Positions 17,048 through 27,231 of a stretch of DNA of 54,282 nt are shown here, in pieces (within the stretch, counting starts at the first letter, position 1; each line of letters starts with the position of its first letter). Made by a program: the position numbers and the translations under genes. The notes below the pieces were generated by a model. That model searched no databases, had not been told where the DNA came from, and worked only from the letters and a program-made list of their open reading frames with translations. The DNA is from Betaproteobacteria bacterium (lineage in GTDB: Bacteria > Pseudomonadota > Gammaproteobacteria > Burkholderiales > Rhodocyclaceae), in the NCBI GenBank assembly GCA_016208415.1, contig JACQYB010000062.1:1-54282 (forward strand). The letters are read 5' to 3'.

Positions 17048-18396
17048 GCAGCCTCGCCCGCTATGCCGCCGCCTTCGTCGCGGCGTCGCTGGCGCTCATC
17101 TTTCTCGCCTTCAACCACCAGGAACTGCTGTTGGCGGCGCCGACGCTGCTGCGTCTGTTCGACGAGAACCCCCTGATCCTCGCCCTGAGCCTGTACTTCC
17201 TGGTATTTCTGGCCATCATCACGCTGCGCTACCTGGTGCTGCTGCTGTTCTCGTTCCTCGACCATTGGGAGGATCTGAGCGGCACGGCGCACGACGAGGA
17301 TGAACAGGAACTGGACCCGCTCAGCGCGCCGCTGATCTCGGTGATCGTGCCGGCGTACAACGAGGGCAAGGTGATCCAGGGCGCCATCGCCTCGCTGCTG
17401 GAACTGGACTACCCGCGCTTCGAAGTCCTGGTGGTGGATGACGGCTCCACCGACGACACCTATGAGCGGGCCTGCGAAATGGTGCAGCAGACCCAGCACT
17501 GCGACATCCGCGTGCTGACCAAGCCCAACGGCGGCAAGGCCGACGCGCTCAACGTCGGGATCGGCGCCGCGCGGGGGGAGTTCGTGGTCACCATGGATGG
17601 CGACACGAAACTGGGGCGGGACGTGCTGCGGCTGTGCCAGCGTCACTTCTCCGACACCCGGGTGGGCGCCGTGGCCGGCAACGTCAAGGTGCTCAACCGC
17701 GAAAACCTGCTTACGCGCATGCAGGCCCTGGAGTACGTGGAGGGCCTGGCCATGGCCCGCAAGGCCCAGAGCTACATGCGCCTGGTGAATATCGTGCCGG
17801 GTCCGCTGGGCATGTTCCGCCGCACGGCGCTGGTGCAGGCGGGCGGCTACGACAGCGACACTTTCGCCGAGGACTGCGACCTGACCCTCAAGCTGCTGAT
17901 GCATGGCTGGCACATCGTCTACGAACCGCGCGCAGTGGCGCTGGCGGAGTCGCCCAGCCGACTGCTGGACCTGCTCAAGCAACGTTACCGCTGGACGCGG
18001 GGCATCCTTCAGGCCATCTTCAAGCACCGCACCAGCCTGTTCCGCTTCAGCAGCAGCGGGGTGAACTTCTTCATTCTCTGGTACATGCTGTTCGAGGCGG
18101 TGTTGTGGCCGGTGAGCAACGTCCTGGGCAACGCCTTCTTCGCCTATGTGGGGCTGCAGTACGGAGCCACCCATTTCCTTTTCTACTGGTGGCTGCAACT
18201 GGTGCTGCTGGACGTGGTGGCGGCCGCCTACTGTGTGATCCTGGAGCGCGAGGAGTTCTCCCTGATCCTGATGGCGCCGCTTTTCCGGATCTTCTTCATT
18301 CTGGTGGTGGATGTCGCCAAGCTTTTCGCCACCCTCGAGCAGTGGGCCGGGCTTTCGATGACCTGGGGGAAGCTGGAAAGGGAAGGCAAGCTATGA
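17041..18396 (+). CDS. Processive family-2 glycosyltransferase (PgaC/hyaluronan-synthase-like)
   Basis: Inner-membrane synthase that polymerises and probably extrudes a polysaccharide from a UDP-sugar. In 451 residues there are two N-terminal membrane segments (about 8-33 and 44-72), the GT-A core ISVIVPAYNEG, VVDDGSTDDT (Asp133/Asp134), MDGD (Asp186, Asp188), FAEDCD (Glu277/Asp278 catalytic region) and QRYRW (314-318), the QxxRW mark of processive enzymes. Two to four membrane segments follow at the C-terminus. This is the PgaC/IcaA layout; BcsA would have a PilZ domain, which is absent. It overlaps both neighbours by a few bases. The sugar (GlcNAc or other) cannot be told from sequence. Confidence 0.9.
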   Translation: MVSSLARYAAAFVAASLALIFLAFNHQELLLAAPTLLRLFDENPLILALSLYFLVFLAIITLRYLVLLLFSFLDHWEDLSGTAHDEDEQELDPLSAPLISVIVPAYNEGKVIQGAIASLLELDYPRFEVLVVDDGSTDDTYERACEMVQQTQHCDIRVLTKPNGGKADALNVGIGAARGEFVVTMDGDTKLGRDVLRLCQRHFSDTRVGAVAGNVKVLNRENLLTRMQALEYVEGLAMARKAQSYMRLVNIVPGPLGMFRRTALVQAGGYDSDTFAEDCDLTLKLLMHGWHIVYEPRAVALAESPSRLLDLLKQRYRWTRGILQAIFKHRTSLFRFSSSGVNFFILWYMLFEAVLWPVSNVLGNAFFAYVGLQYGATHFLFYWWLQLVLLDVVAAAYCVILEREEFSLILMAPLFRIFFILVVDVAKLFATLEQWAGLSMTWGKLEREGKL

Positions 18397-18716
18397 GCGA
18401 CCTGGTATCGGTGTTTGCAAACCTCATCCTCTACACCACCCTGGGGACCATCGCCGTGGCGATCGCCGCCTATATGGCCTACAAGCTGCGCGAGCGGCGC
18501 GCGCCGCGCCGGCATGTGAGGCGACCGGGATCGGGGCACGGGCCGGAACCGGTGTTCCTCGTGCCCTTCGAGTTGCCGCCCGAGCCGAACGGCCGGTCGG
18601 GGCGCGACGCGGACAAGAACGGGCGCTCGTCGCGGCGCCGGCGCAGGAAATCGACGGGGAACGGCCATGAGCCGGTCGACAGCGAGCGCAGCGAATCCCG
18701 CCCACGCGGCGCCTGA
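18393..18716 (+). CDS. Small single-helix membrane protein (PgaD-position partner of the synthase)
   Basis: This 107-residue protein has one transmembrane helix near the N-terminus (about residues 5-29, ANLILYTTLGTIAVAIAAYM) and a long cytoplasm-facing tail rich in Arg, Lys, Pro and Gly (RRRRRKS). Its ATG overlaps the synthase stop (ATGA), so the two proteins are made together. It sits where PgaD sits in pga operons, although PgaD has two helices. In E. coli PgaD helps PgaC bind c-di-GMP. Whether the basic tail contacts nucleotide, the BcsE-like protein or anionic polymer is unknown. Confidence 0.65.
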   Translation: MSDLVSVFANLILYTTLGTIAVAIAAYMAYKLRERRAPRRHVRRPGSGHGPEPVFLVPFELPPEPNGRSGRDADKNGRSSRRRRRKSTGNGHEPVDSERSESRPRGA

Positions 18717-20514
18717 CTCGATGCGCGGGCCTGGCGCCTCCTGCTGGATCGCGGTGCGGCTCTTGCGTTATGCCGTGGTGGCGGTGTTGGCGCTGGGACA
18801 ACCATGGCTCGGCGACGGTGCGCGTGCGGCGAACGGCAGTGCCCCAGCGCGCGAGATCCTGGTCTATGCCAACGCCGCCACACGCAACCACCTGCACCGC
18901 AGCGGCGGTGACCAGGACCGGGTGTTGGGTGTCTGGCGCGCCTTCTTCCGACACCATGGCCTGCGCGCACGGGATCTGACGCGCGCCGAACTCACGGGCC
19001 GGCTGGCGCCGGCGGTGCTGGTGCTGCCCTCCACGGTCGCCCTGGACGACCAGGAGCGCGAGGCCATTCGCCGCTTCCTGGCCCGCGGCGGCGGCGTGCT
19101 GGCGACCTGGGCCACGGGCGCATGGGACGGCGCCGGCGAGCGACGTGGCTGGGGCTTCCTGGAAGAGACCTTCGGCGTGCAGGTGCAGGGGGAGCTGAAG
19201 CAGGACGACGACTTCTGGTTCTTCTCACCCTTCGGCGAAACACCGCTGACCATGGAGATCCCCTCCGGCAAGCGCATGTGGCTGGGCAAGGTGACGGAAT
19301 CGCCCCTGCGCATCGACGCTGCGCACCTGGCTGCGCGCTACGTCGACTTCTCCTACCGCGCACCGCCCGACGGCGTCGCCAACGGTGCCGCCGCCTGGGA
19401 CGAACGCGGAGGCGGGCGCGTGGCCTACCTGTCGCTGCCCGAAACGGCGTGGACCTACGCGCAGGCGGACATCCACCTCCTGGTGCGCAATACCCTGCGC
19501 TGGCTGGCGCGGGAGCCGCGGCTGGCCAAGGCGGCCTGGCCGGCACCGTACCGCTCCGCCTACCTGATCGCGATGGACACCGAGTGGCGGTTCGATAACG
19601 CCCTGCGGTTCGCCGCCATGATGGACGGCATCAAGGCGCGCACGACCTTCTACTGCCTCACCAGCGAGGCGGTGAAGTTCCCCCGGGCGCTGCGCCAGTT
19701 GGCGGCCCGCCACGAGATTGGCTACCACGCCGATGTTCACGCCGGATTCAAGGACGTGGCCCCAGCGGAACAGGAAGCCAGGATGGATCGGATGGCGGCC
19801 CAGATGCGCACCGTGCTGGGCGACGTCGCGGCCGTGACCGGCTTCCGGGCGCCGACGGAGCAATACGACCGCAACACCGAGATCCTGCTGCGCCGCAAGG
19901 GCCTGCGCCATCACGCGGCCGATCCCGAGAGCGGCGACGCGCGCCTGCCGCTGTTCTCCGGCGCTGAAGCGCAATCCGGCGCCGAGGACGCCCTGGTCGT
20001 GCTGCCACGCATGATTGCCGACGACTACACGTTCCGGCGCCTGGGGTATGGCGATGCGGCCACAAGGGAGTCGCTGCTGAGCGACTTCAGGGCCGTGGCG
20101 GAGTCGGGCGCCCTGGGGCTGCTGAGCCTGCACAGCCAGAACTTCGGCCCCGGCGGGCCGATGACCGCAACCCTGCCTGCCTTGCTGGAGGAAGTCGCGC
20201 GTCGCCGTGACACCGTCTGGCTGGCCGCCGGCGGGGACATCGCGCAATGGTGGCGCGAGCGCGAGCGGGTGAGCGGGAAGCTCGTGGCGGCCGGGCAGGG
20301 CCGCTTCGTCCTGGAACTGGAGGTGCAGGCGCCGGGCACCGGGAGGGGCGTGAGTTTCGTGCTCGCCGTCACCGGCGCCGCGGGAGGGGTGAGTGTGGCG
20401 CCTGCCGCGCCGGGGCAGCCGGGGGTCAGCCTGCGCGTGCTCGACGCCCATCGCACGGCGCTGGAATTCGAGCCCCTGAAAGCCGGGCGCTATCGCTACC
20501 TCGTCACGCCTTAG
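18667..20514 (+). CDS. Periplasmic polysaccharide deacetylase (NodB/CE4-like) with N-terminal GATase-like domain
   Basis: Likely removes acetyl groups from the polymer during export. A secretion signal (RLLRYAVVAVLALG, cleavage near GARA, about residue 54) is followed by a class-I glutamine-amidotransferase-like fold (about 62-280: EILVYANAAT, VLVLPSTVALDDQE, FLARGGGVLATWATGAW). The NodB-type domain spans about 298-500 with Asp304 in MDTEW, metal-binding His354 and His358 in HADVH, and FRAPTEQYD. A beta-rich C-terminal domain ends the 615 residues. This order resembles the deacetylase half of PelA more than PgaB. The ATG at 18667 has a GGGGA ribosome site but overlaps the previous gene by 50 nt; ATG 18721 is a good alternative that makes a neater signal peptide. 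Confidence 0.82.
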   Translation: MSRSTASAANPAHAAPDSMRGPGASCWIAVRLLRYAVVAVLALGQPWLGDGARAANGSAPAREILVYANAATRNHLHRSGGDQDRVLGVWRAFFRHHGLRARDLTRAELTGRLAPAVLVLPSTVALDDQEREAIRRFLARGGGVLATWATGAWDGAGERRGWGFLEETFGVQVQGELKQDDDFWFFSPFGETPLTMEIPSGKRMWLGKVTESPLRIDAAHLAARYVDFSYRAPPDGVANGAAAWDERGGGRVAYLSLPETAWTYAQADIHLLVRNTLRWLAREPRLAKAAWPAPYRSAYLIAMDTEWRFDNALRFAAMMDGIKARTTFYCLTSEAVKFPRALRQLAARHEIGYHADVHAGFKDVAPAEQEARMDRMAAQMRTVLGDVAAVTGFRAPTEQYDRNTEILLRRKGLRHHAADPESGDARLPLFSGAEAQSGAEDALVVLPRMIADDYTFRRLGYGDAATRESLLSDFRAVAESGALGLLSLHSQNFGPGGPMTATLPALLEEVARRRDTVWLAAGGDIAQWWRERERVSGKLVAAGQGRFVLELEVQAPGTGRGVSFVLAVTGAAGGVSVAPAAPGQPGVSLRVLDAHRTALEFEPLKAGRYRYLVTP

Positions 20515-20547
20515 AACGGCGCGCGGGCGCCCTCGGCGGCAGCGAGG

Positions 20548-21720
20548 TCAGCGCGGCGGTTGCACCATGTCGATGACGATGTCCGCGAGGCGGTTGTCGT
20601 CGTATCCCAGTACGAACAACGCGGCGCCGCTGACGCCCGCCGAGCGGGCGAATTCCAGCTTCTGGCGCAGGCTGGGCTCGTCCTCGTACCAGCCCTGGTG
20701 CCACCCGGTCTTGTCCTCGAACACATAGTAGGGCGAACCGGACAGCTCATCGCGGCGCGATCCGTGGCGGTCCGTGCGGCTGACGACCGAGGCGCCGTCG
20801 TGCTTCAGCAATTCCACCGGCACCGGCCCATAGGGAATCATGCGTCCCTTGCCGCGGGTGGCCGAGCCGGGCTCCGGTCCGCGGGTGGGCCATTCGTAGG
20901 CGTAGAGCGGCACCGAGAAGAGCATGCGCTGCGGCGAAAGGCCGAGGTCGGTGAGGTGCTTCAGCGCCGACTCCCATGTGGCCGGATGTGGCCCGCGCAA
21001 GGCGGCCACCGGGCCGGAGCGCTCGCTGCCGGCTTCGTAGCTGTCGTAGCCCTGCACCACGCAGAAATCGAACAACTCCAGGGTCTGGCGATCATGAAGC
21101 GCCGCGCCTGCGGTCCCCGCAACGATGAAGCCGCTGAACGCGACGCGCCGGGGCAGGGCAAGAATGCGCCGGCGCAGGTCACGGACGAAGCGCCGGTAGC
21201 CGGCGATGGCCGCGGGCGCAAGCGTGCCGAAGGCTTCCACATCCAGGTGCAACCCGACCCCCGGTGCGGCCTCCAGCAGGAGGGCCGTTTCCTCGGTCAG
21301 TCGGAGCACCCGCTGCGGGTCGGAGAACAGGGCGCTGACGTCCTGATCTCCCAGCACGGTGAGGGTCACGTCCAGCGGTATTCCGGCAGCGCGCGTGCTT
21401 TCGCTTAGATCGCGCCAGCGCTCCGGCCAGCCGCGGGCGTTGACGATTGAACCCCGGCCGTCCGCTTCCACGGCAAAAAAGAACAGCCGGTCCATGCGCC
21501 GCCATGGCGTGGCGTGCCACTGCCCACCCATCCACCAGGCGTGGTAGGCGGCGGCGCGCGGCGGCGGCAGCGGATCGAAGGGCGGGGAGATGGAGGTGGA
21601 CAGGGCGACGCAGCCCGCAACCACGACGGACGCAACGCCCAGCGCGGCGCGCGGGCGGCGCAGCAGCCTCCCCAGTGCCTTGAGCACAGGTACGCGGCTG
21701 GATGACGAGCCCGTCGGCAT
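20548..21720 (-). CDS. GH18-like glycoside hydrolase, putative lipoprotein
   Basis: This 390-residue exported protein has an N-terminal basic/hydrophobic segment (RRPRAALGVASVVVAGC) in which VVAGC (Cys37) can act as a lipobox. The rest looks like a TIM-barrel of the GH18 kind: LDVTLTVLGDQDV, GLHLDVEAF (Asp160, Glu162, matching the end of DxxDxDxE), FCVVQGYDSYE, LFSVPLYAYEW and the last strand ALFVLGYDDN. GH18 enzymes cut beta-1,4-GlcNAc polymers. It converges on the deacetylase gene, its stop 34 bp away. A polysaccharide-trimming role is inferred from context. The start at 21720 gives the signal region; there is no strong ribosome site. Confidence 0.7.
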   Translation of the reverse strand: MPTGSSSSRVPVLKALGRLLRRPRAALGVASVVVAGCVALSTSISPPFDPLPPPRAAAYHAWWMGGQWHATPWRRMDRLFFFAVEADGRGSIVNARGWPERWRDLSESTRAAGIPLDVTLTVLGDQDVSALFSDPQRVLRLTEETALLLEAAPGVGLHLDVEAFGTLAPAAIAGYRRFVRDLRRRILALPRRVAFSGFIVAGTAGAALHDRQTLELFDFCVVQGYDSYEAGSERSGPVAALRGPHPATWESALKHLTDLGLSPQRMLFSVPLYAYEWPTRGPEPGSATRGKGRMIPYGPVPVELLKHDGASVVSRTDRHGSRRDELSGSPYYVFEDKTGWHQGWYEDEPSLRQKLEFARSAGVSGAALFVLGYDDNRLADIVIDMVQPPR

Positions 21721-21962
21721 GGCGTTTGAACTTGTGGCGATGTGGGGGCACCAGTCGGGCAGGCGGTTCGACCGACGATGCGCATGGGCAATGATATCGG
21801 TACGCCGGCCTGTGCGCTTGAACGCGGCGTGCGGCGACGCCACCGTCGCACCCCCGTCCGGGGGCGAATGCTCCGCACAAGGGGGGCGGGTGCCGTAAAA
21901 TGCGCACTGTTTTCTGCTTGGCCAACCATTTCCGCCGCCGCGGCCAGTCGCCCGGTTCCCAG

Positions 21963-23858
21963 ATGCCCCTGCTTTCCCTGGAAAACGCCTGCCTCGCCTT
22001 TGGCGATGCGGCCCTGCTCGACCATGCCGGATTCGTCATGGAACCGGGGGAGCGCATTGCCCTCATCGGACGCAACGGGGCGGGCAAGTCCAGCCTGTTG
22101 CGCGTGCTGGCGGGCGAGGGCGGGCTGGACGATGGCACGGTATGGCGTGCCCCGGCGCTGCGCGTGGCCTATGTGCCCCAGGAACCGGACTTCGGCAGGG
22201 ACCGCGACGTGTTCGATACGGTGTGCGACGGACTGGGGGATGCGGCGCGCCTGCTTTCCGGCTACCACGACGCTACCGTCGCGGTCGCGGCGCGGCCTTC
22301 GTCGCAAGCCTTGTCCCGGCTGGACGAGCTCCAGCATGAACTGGAGGCGGCCGGTGGATGGAGCCTCGATCACCGCGTCGAACAGGTCATCGGGCGCCTC
22401 GGCCTGGAAGCCCAGGCGCGGGTGGACACGCTCTCCGGCGGCGGCATCAAGCGTGTGGCCCTGGCTCGCGCGCTGGTGGGCGAGCCGGACCTGCTGCTGC
22501 TGGACGAGCCCACCAACCACCTGGACATCGACGCCATCGCCTGGCTTGAGGGTCTGATCCGCGATTTCCGCGGTGGTGTGATCGTCGTTACCCATGACCG
22601 GGCGTTGCTGGATGCCGTGGCCACCCGCGTGCTGGAACTGGACCGCGGGCGGTTGGCGAGCTTTCCCGGCTCGTTCGCGGAATACCAGCGGCGCAAGGCC
22701 GAAATGCTGGAGGCCGAGGCCACTGCCGAGGCACAGTTCGACAAGTTCCTCGCCCAGGAGGAGGTGTGGATCCGCAAGGGTGTCGAAGCGCGGCGCACCC
22801 GCAACATGGGGCGGGTACGGCGCCTGGAGGATTTGCGCCGCCGGCGCGCCGCGCGGCGCGAACGCTTGGGTCAGGTGGGTCTGGCGGTGGGGGGGGGCGG
22901 CGAGTCCGGGCGCATGGTGGCGGAACTGGAGGGTGTGGGCAAGCGATTTGGCGAGCGCACGGTGATCCGCGATTTCTCCACCCGCATCCTGCGCGGCGAC
23001 CGCGTCGGCATCGTCGGGCCCAACGGTGCCGGCAAGACGACGCTGCTCAAGCTCATCCTCGGCGAACTGGAGCCGGACGCCGGGACGGTGCGGCGCGGTA
23101 CGCGCCAGCAGGTGGCCTACTTCGACCAGTTCCGCGCCCAGCTCGATCCCGAGGCGACGCTCACCGAGGTGATCAGCCCCGGTTCGGATTACGTGGAGAT
23201 CGGCGGCGCGCGCAAGCATGTCATCGGCTACCTGGGGGAGTTCCTGTTCGCGCCGTCGCGGGCCCGCTCGCCGGTGAAGTCGCTGTCCGGCGGCGAGCGC
23301 AACCGGCTGCTGCTGGCACGGCTGTTCGCCCGGCCGGCCAACGTGCTGGTGCTGGACGAGCCCACCAACGATCTCGACATCGAGACCCTGGAACTGTTGG
23401 AGAGCCTGCTTCAGGACTACGACGGCACGCTGTTCCTGGTGAGCCACGACCGCGCCTTCCTGGACAACGTGGTGACCCAGGTCATCGTCGCCGAGGGCGA
23501 GGGCCGCTGGCGGGAATGCGTGGGTGGCTACAGCGACTGGGTGCGCCAGCGGTCGGTTGTCGAGGCACCCGCACCGGCACGCTCGCCGCAACCGACGGTT
23601 GCCGTGGCGCGGCCGGCGAAGACCCGGGTGGCCAGGCTGGGATTCCGCGACAAGCGCGAGCTGGAGGAAATGCCCGGCCGCATCACGCAACTGGAGGCCG
23701 AACAGGAGCAGTTGCAGGCACAGCTTGCGGACGCCGCCCTGTACCGCGAACGGCCCGGGGAGGTGGTGGCACTGCGCCAGCGCCTGCAGGCCATCGACGA
23801 AGAACTGGAACGGCTGCTGCTGCGCTGGGAAGAACTGGAAGCACTCGCGCGCGCCTGA
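21963..23858 (+). CDS. uup: ABC-F ATPase, Uup type
   Basis: Soluble duplicated ATPase of the ABC-F family. In 631 residues there are two cassettes: the first has Walker [10 protein letters not shown], a variant signature [15 protein letters not shown] and [14 protein letters not shown]; the second has [23 protein letters not shown] and [16 protein letters not shown]-terminal coiled coil (about 555-631, [20 protein letters not shown]) is the Uup DNA/RNA-binding extension. ABC-F proteins act on ribosomes or, for Uup, at replication and branched-DNA structures. The first signature reads SGGGI instead of the common SGG(E/Q)x. The start was set at the conserved MPLLSLENA; an upstream in-frame ATG would add 21 unlikely residues. 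Confidence 0.93.
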   Translation: MPLLSLENACLAFGDAALLDHAGFVMEPGERIALIGRNGAGKSSLLRVLAGEGGLDDGTVWRAPALRVAYVPQEPDFGRDRDVFDTVCDGLGDAARLLSGYHDATVAVAARPSSQALSRLDELQHELEAAGGWSLDHRVEQVIGRLGLEAQARVDTLSGGGIKRVALARALVGEPDLLLLDEPTNHLDIDAIAWLEGLIRDFRGGVIVVTHDRALLDAVATRVLELDRGRLASFPGSFAEYQRRKAEMLEAEATAEAQFDKFLAQEEVWIRKGVEARRTRNMGRVRRLEDLRRRRAARRERLGQVGLAVGGGGESGRMVAELEGVGKRFGERTVIRDFSTRILRGDRVGIVGPNGAGKTTLLKLILGELEPDAGTVRRGTRQQVAYFDQFRAQLDPEATLTEVISPGSDYVEIGGARKHVIGYLGEFLFAPSRARSPVKSLSGGERNRLLLARLFARPANVLVLDEPTNDLDIETLELLESLLQDYDGTLFLVSHDRAFLDNVVTQVIVAEGEGRWRECVGGYSDWVRQRSVVEAPAPARSPQPTVAVARPAKTRVARLGFRDKRELEEMPGRITQLEAEQEQLQAQLADAALYRERPGEVVALRQRLQAIDEELERLLLRWEELEALARA

Positions 23859-23890
23859 TCCGACATCCGATCAACACGACCGAAGATTCA

Positions 23891-25546
23891 ATGGAAACGA
23901 CCCCGTCCGCAACTGAAGACCTGTGTGGGCTTGCCGAGGGCACGGCCCTGTGCGATCTGTCCCGTGAAGTGGGACGCCGGCGCACCTTCGCCATCATCTC
24001 CCACCCCGACGCCGGCAAGACCACGCTGACGGAAAAGCTGCTGCTGTTCGGCGGCGCCATCCTGATGGCCGGCACGGTCAAGGCGCGCAAGAGCGGGCGC
24101 CACGCCACCTCCGACTGGATGGAGGTGGAGAAGCAGCGCGGCATCTCCGTGGCCAGTTCTGTGATGCAGTTCGAGTACGACGGCTGCGTCTTCAACCTGC
24201 TGGACACCCCGGGCCACCAGGATTTCTCCGAGGACACCTACCGCGTGCTCACCGCCGTGGACGCGGCGGTGATGGTGGTGGATGCGGCCAAGGGCGTGGA
24301 GGAGCAGACCATCAAGCTGCTGGAGGTCTGCCGCCTGCGCGACACGCCCATCATCACCTTCATCAACAAGCTCGACCGGGAAGTGCGCGAGCCGCTGGAG
24401 TTGCTGGACGAGATCGAGTCGGTGCTCAAGATCGCCTGCGCGCCGGTGACCTGGCCGGTGGGCATGGGCAAGAGCTTCCGCGGCGTCTATCACCTGCTGC
24501 GCGACGAAATCCTGCGCTTCACCGCCGGCGAGGAGCGCGCGGGGCAGGTGGTGGAGACCATGCGCGGGCTGGACGACGAACGCCTCGACCGCGAGTTTCC
24601 CATGGAGGTGCAGACCTTGCGTTCGGAGGTGGAACTGGTGCGCGGCGCCGGGGCGGAATTCCACATCGACGCCTTCCTCGCCGGGATGCAGACGCCGGTG
24701 TTCTTCGGCTCGGCCATCAACAACTTCGGCGTGCGCGAAGTGCTGCGCGCGCTGGTCGAGTGGGCGCCGCCGCCCCAGCCGCGGGCGGCGGTGGAGCGCG
24801 CCGTGGTGCCGACGGAAAAGTCCTTCACCGGCTTCGTCTTCAAGATCCAGGCCAACATGGACCCCAACCACCGCGACCGCATCGCGTTCATGCGGGTGTG
24901 TTCCGGGCGCTACGAACCGGGCATCAAGGTCTTCCACCGCCGCGCCGGGCGGCAGATGAAGATCGCCAATGCCGTGACCTTCATGGCCAACGAGCGCTCC
25001 ATCATGGAAGAGGCGGTGGCGGGCGACATCATCGGCATCCACAACCACGGCCAGCTGCAGATCGGCGACACCCTGTCCGAAGGCGAGAGTCTGACTTTCA
25101 AGGGCATTCCCTACTTCGCCCCGGAGCTGTTTTCGCGTGCCCGGTTGCGCGATCCGCTACGCGCCAAGCAGCTCAACAAGGGGCTGCGGGAGCTGGGCGA
25201 GGAGGGCGCCATCCAGGTGTTCGAGCCGATGGTGGACGGCACGATCCTGCTGGGTGCGGTGGGTCAGTTGCAGTTCGAGGTGGTGGAGCATCGCCTGCGC
25301 ACCGAGTACGGCGTGGATGCAGTGTTCGAACGGGCGGGCATCACCACCGCCCGTTGGGTGACCACCGAGGACTCCGCCCACCTGGCTGAATTCGTGCGCG
25401 CCAACCAGGCCCGGCTGGCACGGGACGTGGACGGCAACGTGGTGTATCTGGCGGAGTCGCGGGTGAACCTGCAGTTCGCACGGGAGCGCTGGCCGAAGGT
25501 CCACTTCCACAACACCCGGGAGCATGGGCAGAAGCTGGAGGCCTGA
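23891..25546 (+). CDS. prfC: Peptide chain release factor 3
   Basis: GTPase that recycles RF1/RF2 from the ribosome after termination. The 551-residue length is normal. G1 is SHPDAGKTT, the switch-I region contains [13 protein letters not shown]3 is DTPGHQDF and G4 is NKLDRE, all characteristic of RF3 rather than EF-G. Domains II and III follow ([20 protein letters not shown] is typical). The ATG at 23891 lies 32 nt after uup on the same strand. Confidence 0.97.
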   Translation: METTPSATEDLCGLAEGTALCDLSREVGRRRTFAIISHPDAGKTTLTEKLLLFGGAILMAGTVKARKSGRHATSDWMEVEKQRGISVASSVMQFEYDGCVFNLLDTPGHQDFSEDTYRVLTAVDAAVMVVDAAKGVEEQTIKLLEVCRLRDTPIITFINKLDREVREPLELLDEIESVLKIACAPVTWPVGMGKSFRGVYHLLRDEILRFTAGEERAGQVVETMRGLDDERLDREFPMEVQTLRSEVELVRGAGAEFHIDAFLAGMQTPVFFGSAINNFGVREVLRALVEWAPPPQPRAAVERAVVPTEKSFTGFVFKIQANMDPNHRDRIAFMRVCSGRYEPGIKVFHRRAGRQMKIANAVTFMANERSIMEEAVAGDIIGIHNHGQLQIGDTLSEGESLTFKGIPYFAPELFSRARLRDPLRAKQLNKGLRELGEEGAIQVFEPMVDGTILLGAVGQLQFEVVEHRLRTEYGVDAVFERAGITTARWVTTEDSAHLAEFVRANQARLARDVDGNVVYLAESRVNLQFARERWPKVHFHNTREHGQKLEA

Positions 25547-25573
25547 GCGGCTCCGTCCGCGCTCAACATGCAA

Positions 25574-25606
25574 GCGGCGCGCATTCGCTTCCTGCGCCGC
25601 GATTTT
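25574..25606 (+). terminator. prfC: Probable intrinsic terminator of prfC
   Basis: GCGGCGC (25574-25580) pairs with GCGCCGC (25594-25600) around a 13-base loop, followed by TTTT (25603-25606), 28 bp after the prfC stop. The T-run is short. Confidence 0.5.
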
Positions 25607-25636
25607 CCCGTAATCCCCGGGAGATCCCCGGGGAAT

Positions 25637-26434
25637 TCAGGCTCGCAGCCGCTCGCCCAGCCGCGGCCTGATCACCTGCATCAACTGGGCAAAGATCTTT
25701 GGGCTGCCGGCGACGATATTGCCGGTGCGCAAATAATCCGCTTCGCCGCTGAGATCGGAGACCAGACCCCCGGCTTCGGTGATGAGCAGGCTGCCGGCGG
25801 CCATGTCCCAGGGACTGAGGCCGAATTCGTAGAAGGCGTCGAAGCGCCCGGCGGCGACATAAGCCAGGTCCAGCGAAGCGGCCCCGGGGCGGCGCAGGCC
25901 GGCGGTACGCGCCATGAGTTCGCGGAAGATGGCCAGGTAGCAGTCGGCATGGTCCATCGCCCGGAAGGGAAAACCGGTGCCGATCAATGCGTCGCCCAGG
26001 CGGTCGCGACGGGCGACGCGAAGGCGCCGGTCGTTGAGGAAGGCACCGGCCCCGCGCGAGGCGGTGTACAACTCATTGCGCGAAGGGTCATACACCACCG
26101 CTTGCGTGACCACCCCGCGCTGGGCCAGCGCGATGGACACGGCGTACTGGGGAAAGCCGTGGATGAAATTTGTCGTTCCATCAAGAGGATCGATGATCCA
26201 TTGGAACTCCGACTCACCGGAAGCCCCTGTCTCTTCTGCTAAAATCGCGTGGCTCGGATAGGCCTCGCGCAGCACCTCGATGATCGCGCTCTCGGCAGCA
26301 CGGTCGACTTCCGTGACGAAATCCTTCGGCTGTTTGGTGGAGACTTTCAGCAAATCGACGTCCAGGCTCGACCGGCTGATGATGTTGCCGGCGCGCCGCG
26401 CCGCCTTGACGGCAATGTTGAGTGCTGGATGCAT
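25637..26434 (-). CDS. suhB: Inositol-1-monophosphatase, SuhB type
   Basis: Mg-dependent phosphatase of inositol monophosphates; in E. coli SuhB also joins the rRNA antitermination complex. In 265 residues the metal-binding motif [13 protein letters not shown] and the second motif [15 protein letters not shown] are intact, and EETG supplies the other metal ligand. The start at 26434 ([17 protein letters not shown]) matches the E. coli SuhB N-terminus. It is divergent from trmJ with a gap of 68 bp, the usual arrangement in Beta- and Gammaproteobacteria. Confidence 0.96.
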   Translation of the reverse strand: MHPALNIAVKAARRAGNIISRSSLDVDLLKVSTKQPKDFVTEVDRAAESAIIEVLREAYPSHAILAEETGASGESEFQWIIDPLDGTTNFIHGFPQYAVSIALAQRGVVTQAVVYDPSRNELYTASRGAGAFLNDRRLRVARRDRLGDALIGTGFPFRAMDHADCYLAIFRELMARTAGLRRPGAASLDLAYVAAGRFDAFYEFGLSPWDMAAGSLLITEAGGLVSDLSGEADYLRTGNIVAGSPKIFAQLMQVIRPRLGERLRA

Positions 26435-26502
26435 GGCGTACAGGTCGCGGGCTCGGGCGGACATGACCCGTGGTGCCGCTGAGGGAAACCGCGAATTCTA
26501 AT

Positions 26503-27231
26503 ATGAACGGCAGCGCCACGCTCGACCGCATCCGCGTCGTACTCGTGCGTCCCAGTCATCCCGGGAATGTCGGTGCAGCCGCCCGTGCCATGAAGACCAT
26601 GGGCGTGTCCCGCCTGGCACTCGTGCAACCTCGCGCTTTCCCCCATGCCGAGGCCCATGCCCGTGCCTCCGGCGCTACGGATGTGCTGGAAGGTGCGTCG
26701 GTATGGAAAAGCCTGCCCGAGGCGCTGGAAGGAGTGGTTCTGGCGGCCGGGCTATCGGCCCGCCGGCGCGAGCTGTGGCTGGCGCAGCGCAGTGCCCGGG
26801 AAGCTGCGCGCGAGCTGGTGGCGGCCGCCGGGGGTGGGGGCGAGGTCGCACTGGTGTTCGGGACCGAGACCTCCGGCCTGAGCAATGACGACATGCGGCT
26901 TTGCCACTTGCCGGTTTTCATTCCCGCCAACCCGGAATATTCCTCGCTCAACCTGGCGGCGGCGGTGCAGGTGTTGTGCTACGAGCTGCGCCAGGTGGCC
27001 GTGGAGTGGCAACCTCCACGGGTGGATTGCGGAGAACCCGCCACGGTGGACGAAACGGAGGCAATGTTTGCGCACCTGGAGCGCAGTCTCGGCGCCAGCG
27101 GTTTTCTCGATCCGGCCAATCCCAAGCGTCTGATGCCGCGACTGCGTCGCATGTTCGGGCGCGTCCGTCTGGAGCGGGAGGAAGTAAATATCCTGCGGGG
27201 CATGCTCAACGCCTTCAAAAAAGTTGACTAA
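26503..27231 (+). CDS. trmJ: tRNA (cytidine/uridine-2'-O-)-methyltransferase TrmJ
   Basis: SPOUT-class enzyme that 2'-O-methylates position 32 of tRNA using S-adenosylmethionine. The 242-residue protein carries the trefoil-knot motifs: HPGNVGAAARAMKTMG (motif 1 with catalytic Arg), LVFGTETSGLSNDDM (motif 2) and YSSLNLAAAVQVLCYEL (motif 3). The start at 26503 gives the usual short N-terminus. Its last codons overlap the probable cysE promoter. Confidence 0.95.
   Translation: MNGSATLDRIRVVLVRPSHPGNVGAAARAMKTMGVSRLALVQPRAFPHAEAHARASGATDVLEGASVWKSLPEALEGVVLAAGLSARRRELWLAQRSAREAARELVAAAGGGGEVALVFGTETSGLSNDDMRLCHLPVFIPANPEYSSLNLAAAVQVLCYELRQVAVEWQPPRVDCGEPATVDETEAMFAHLERSLGASGFLDPANPKRLMPRLRRMFGRVRLEREEVNILRGMLNAFKKVD

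Noticed and set aside
22766-23890. N-terminal extension of the prfC frame into uup
   Set aside because: RF3 homology begins at 23891 and the extension overlaps Uup in another frame with low-complexity residues.
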